In this document: positions 5,926 to 6,029 of the stretch, in pieces
Numbering within the stretch: position 1 is the first letter of the stretch
Layout of the letters: every line of letters starts with the position of its first letter
DNA from: Planctomycetota bacterium
GTDB taxonomy: Bacteria > Planctomycetota > Planctomycetia > Planctomycetales > Planctomycetaceae
Reading direction: 5' to 3'
DNA length: 6,029 nt
NCBI GenBank assembly: GCA_003669575.1
Contig: QWOR01000107.1
Location: forward strand, 1 to 6,029
Notes under the pieces: model-generated
Database searches by the model: none
What the model was told of the DNA's origin: nothing
The model's input: the letters and a program-made list of their open reading frames with translations, nothing else
Program-made: the position numbers and the translations under genes

Positions 5926-6029
5926 TCATCCGCCTCGCTGCAATGGCCTCACCCACTTGCGCCACACAAGGGCCTGGACTCCCACCAGGACCACCAGCAC
6001 TCCCGCTGCAAACAGATACGGAACCCGGA
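5926..6029 (-). CDS. C-terminal end of a probable membrane protein (5' end outside window)
   Basis: On the minus strand a frame enters from the right edge and ends at TGA (complement of 5926-5928), leaving 33 residues. They contain a single strongly hydrophobic stretch, LFAAGVLVVLVGVQALVW, followed by RKWVRPLQRGG. This is the pattern of a last transmembrane helix with a short basic tail on the cytoplasmic side by the positive-inside rule. The two other minus-strand frames and the plus-strand frames here give Pro/Gly-rich or unstructured sequence, so this frame is the most protein-like. The family cannot be recognised from so short a piece. It would be convergent with the DUF1592 gene, with the 5803-5837 hairpin between them. 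Confidence 0.5.
   Translation of the reverse strand, partial: RVPYLFAAGVLVVLVGVQALVWRKWVRPLQRGG

Noticed and set aside
1..6029. CRISPR array, tRNA/rRNA, insertion sequence, toxin-antitoxin or defence genes
   Set aside because: No regularly spaced repeats, RNA gene signatures, transposase motifs or defence-type domains were seen on either strand.

Overview
The window looks like chromosomal DNA from a planctomycete, probably order Planctomycetales. The main evidence is a 1,397-residue exported protein built from domains almost confined to that phylum: a planctomycete-type cytochrome c motif followed by DUF1587, DUF1595, DUF1592, DUF1588 and DUF1585. Supporting evidence is the GC-rich coding sequence and the intergenic hairpin repeats that resemble elements scattered through planctomycete genomes. 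No database search was possible, so the taxonomy rests on recognised motifs.

Layout: (1) positions 2-223 hold the 3' end of a plus-strand gene whose last 73 codons look like the C-terminus of a Gfo/Idh/MocA-family oxidoreductase. (2) A perfect 13-bp hairpin (234-267) follows 10 nt after its stop. (3) A complete aldo/keto reductase gene (299-1270) has the intact Asp-Tyr-Lys-His catalytic tetrad. (4) A 281-nt gap (1271-1551) contains a 26-bp inverted repeat with a one-base bulge. (5) The very large exported DUF1592-type cytochrome gene runs from 1552 to 5745; its 5' end carries three tandem copies of an 8-bp unit. (6) A 180-nt gap (5746-5925) holds a strong palindrome flanked by imperfect inverted arms. 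(7) Positions 5926-6029 are probably the 3' end of a minus-strand gene that ends in a transmembrane helix and a basic tail, convergent with the cytochrome gene.

The oxidoreductase and the aldo/keto reductase are co-directional and 75 nt apart. They could be co-transcribed and act on sugar or polyol carbonyl/hydroxyl groups in the cytoplasm, although the hairpin between them may limit read-through. The DUF1592 protein is separated from them by a terminator-like hairpin and is probably its own transcription unit. It is predicted to act outside the cytoplasmic membrane. Its biochemical role is unknown; a carbohydrate-linked redox function is often guessed for this family but is not shown by this sequence.

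I did not find a defence system, mobile element, CRISPR array, tRNA or rRNA. The most interesting points are the frameshift-capable 8-bp repeat at the start of the cytochrome gene, the paired heme-type motifs about 1,200 residues apart in one polypeptide, the large uncharacterised beta-rich middle of that protein, and the intergenic hairpins.
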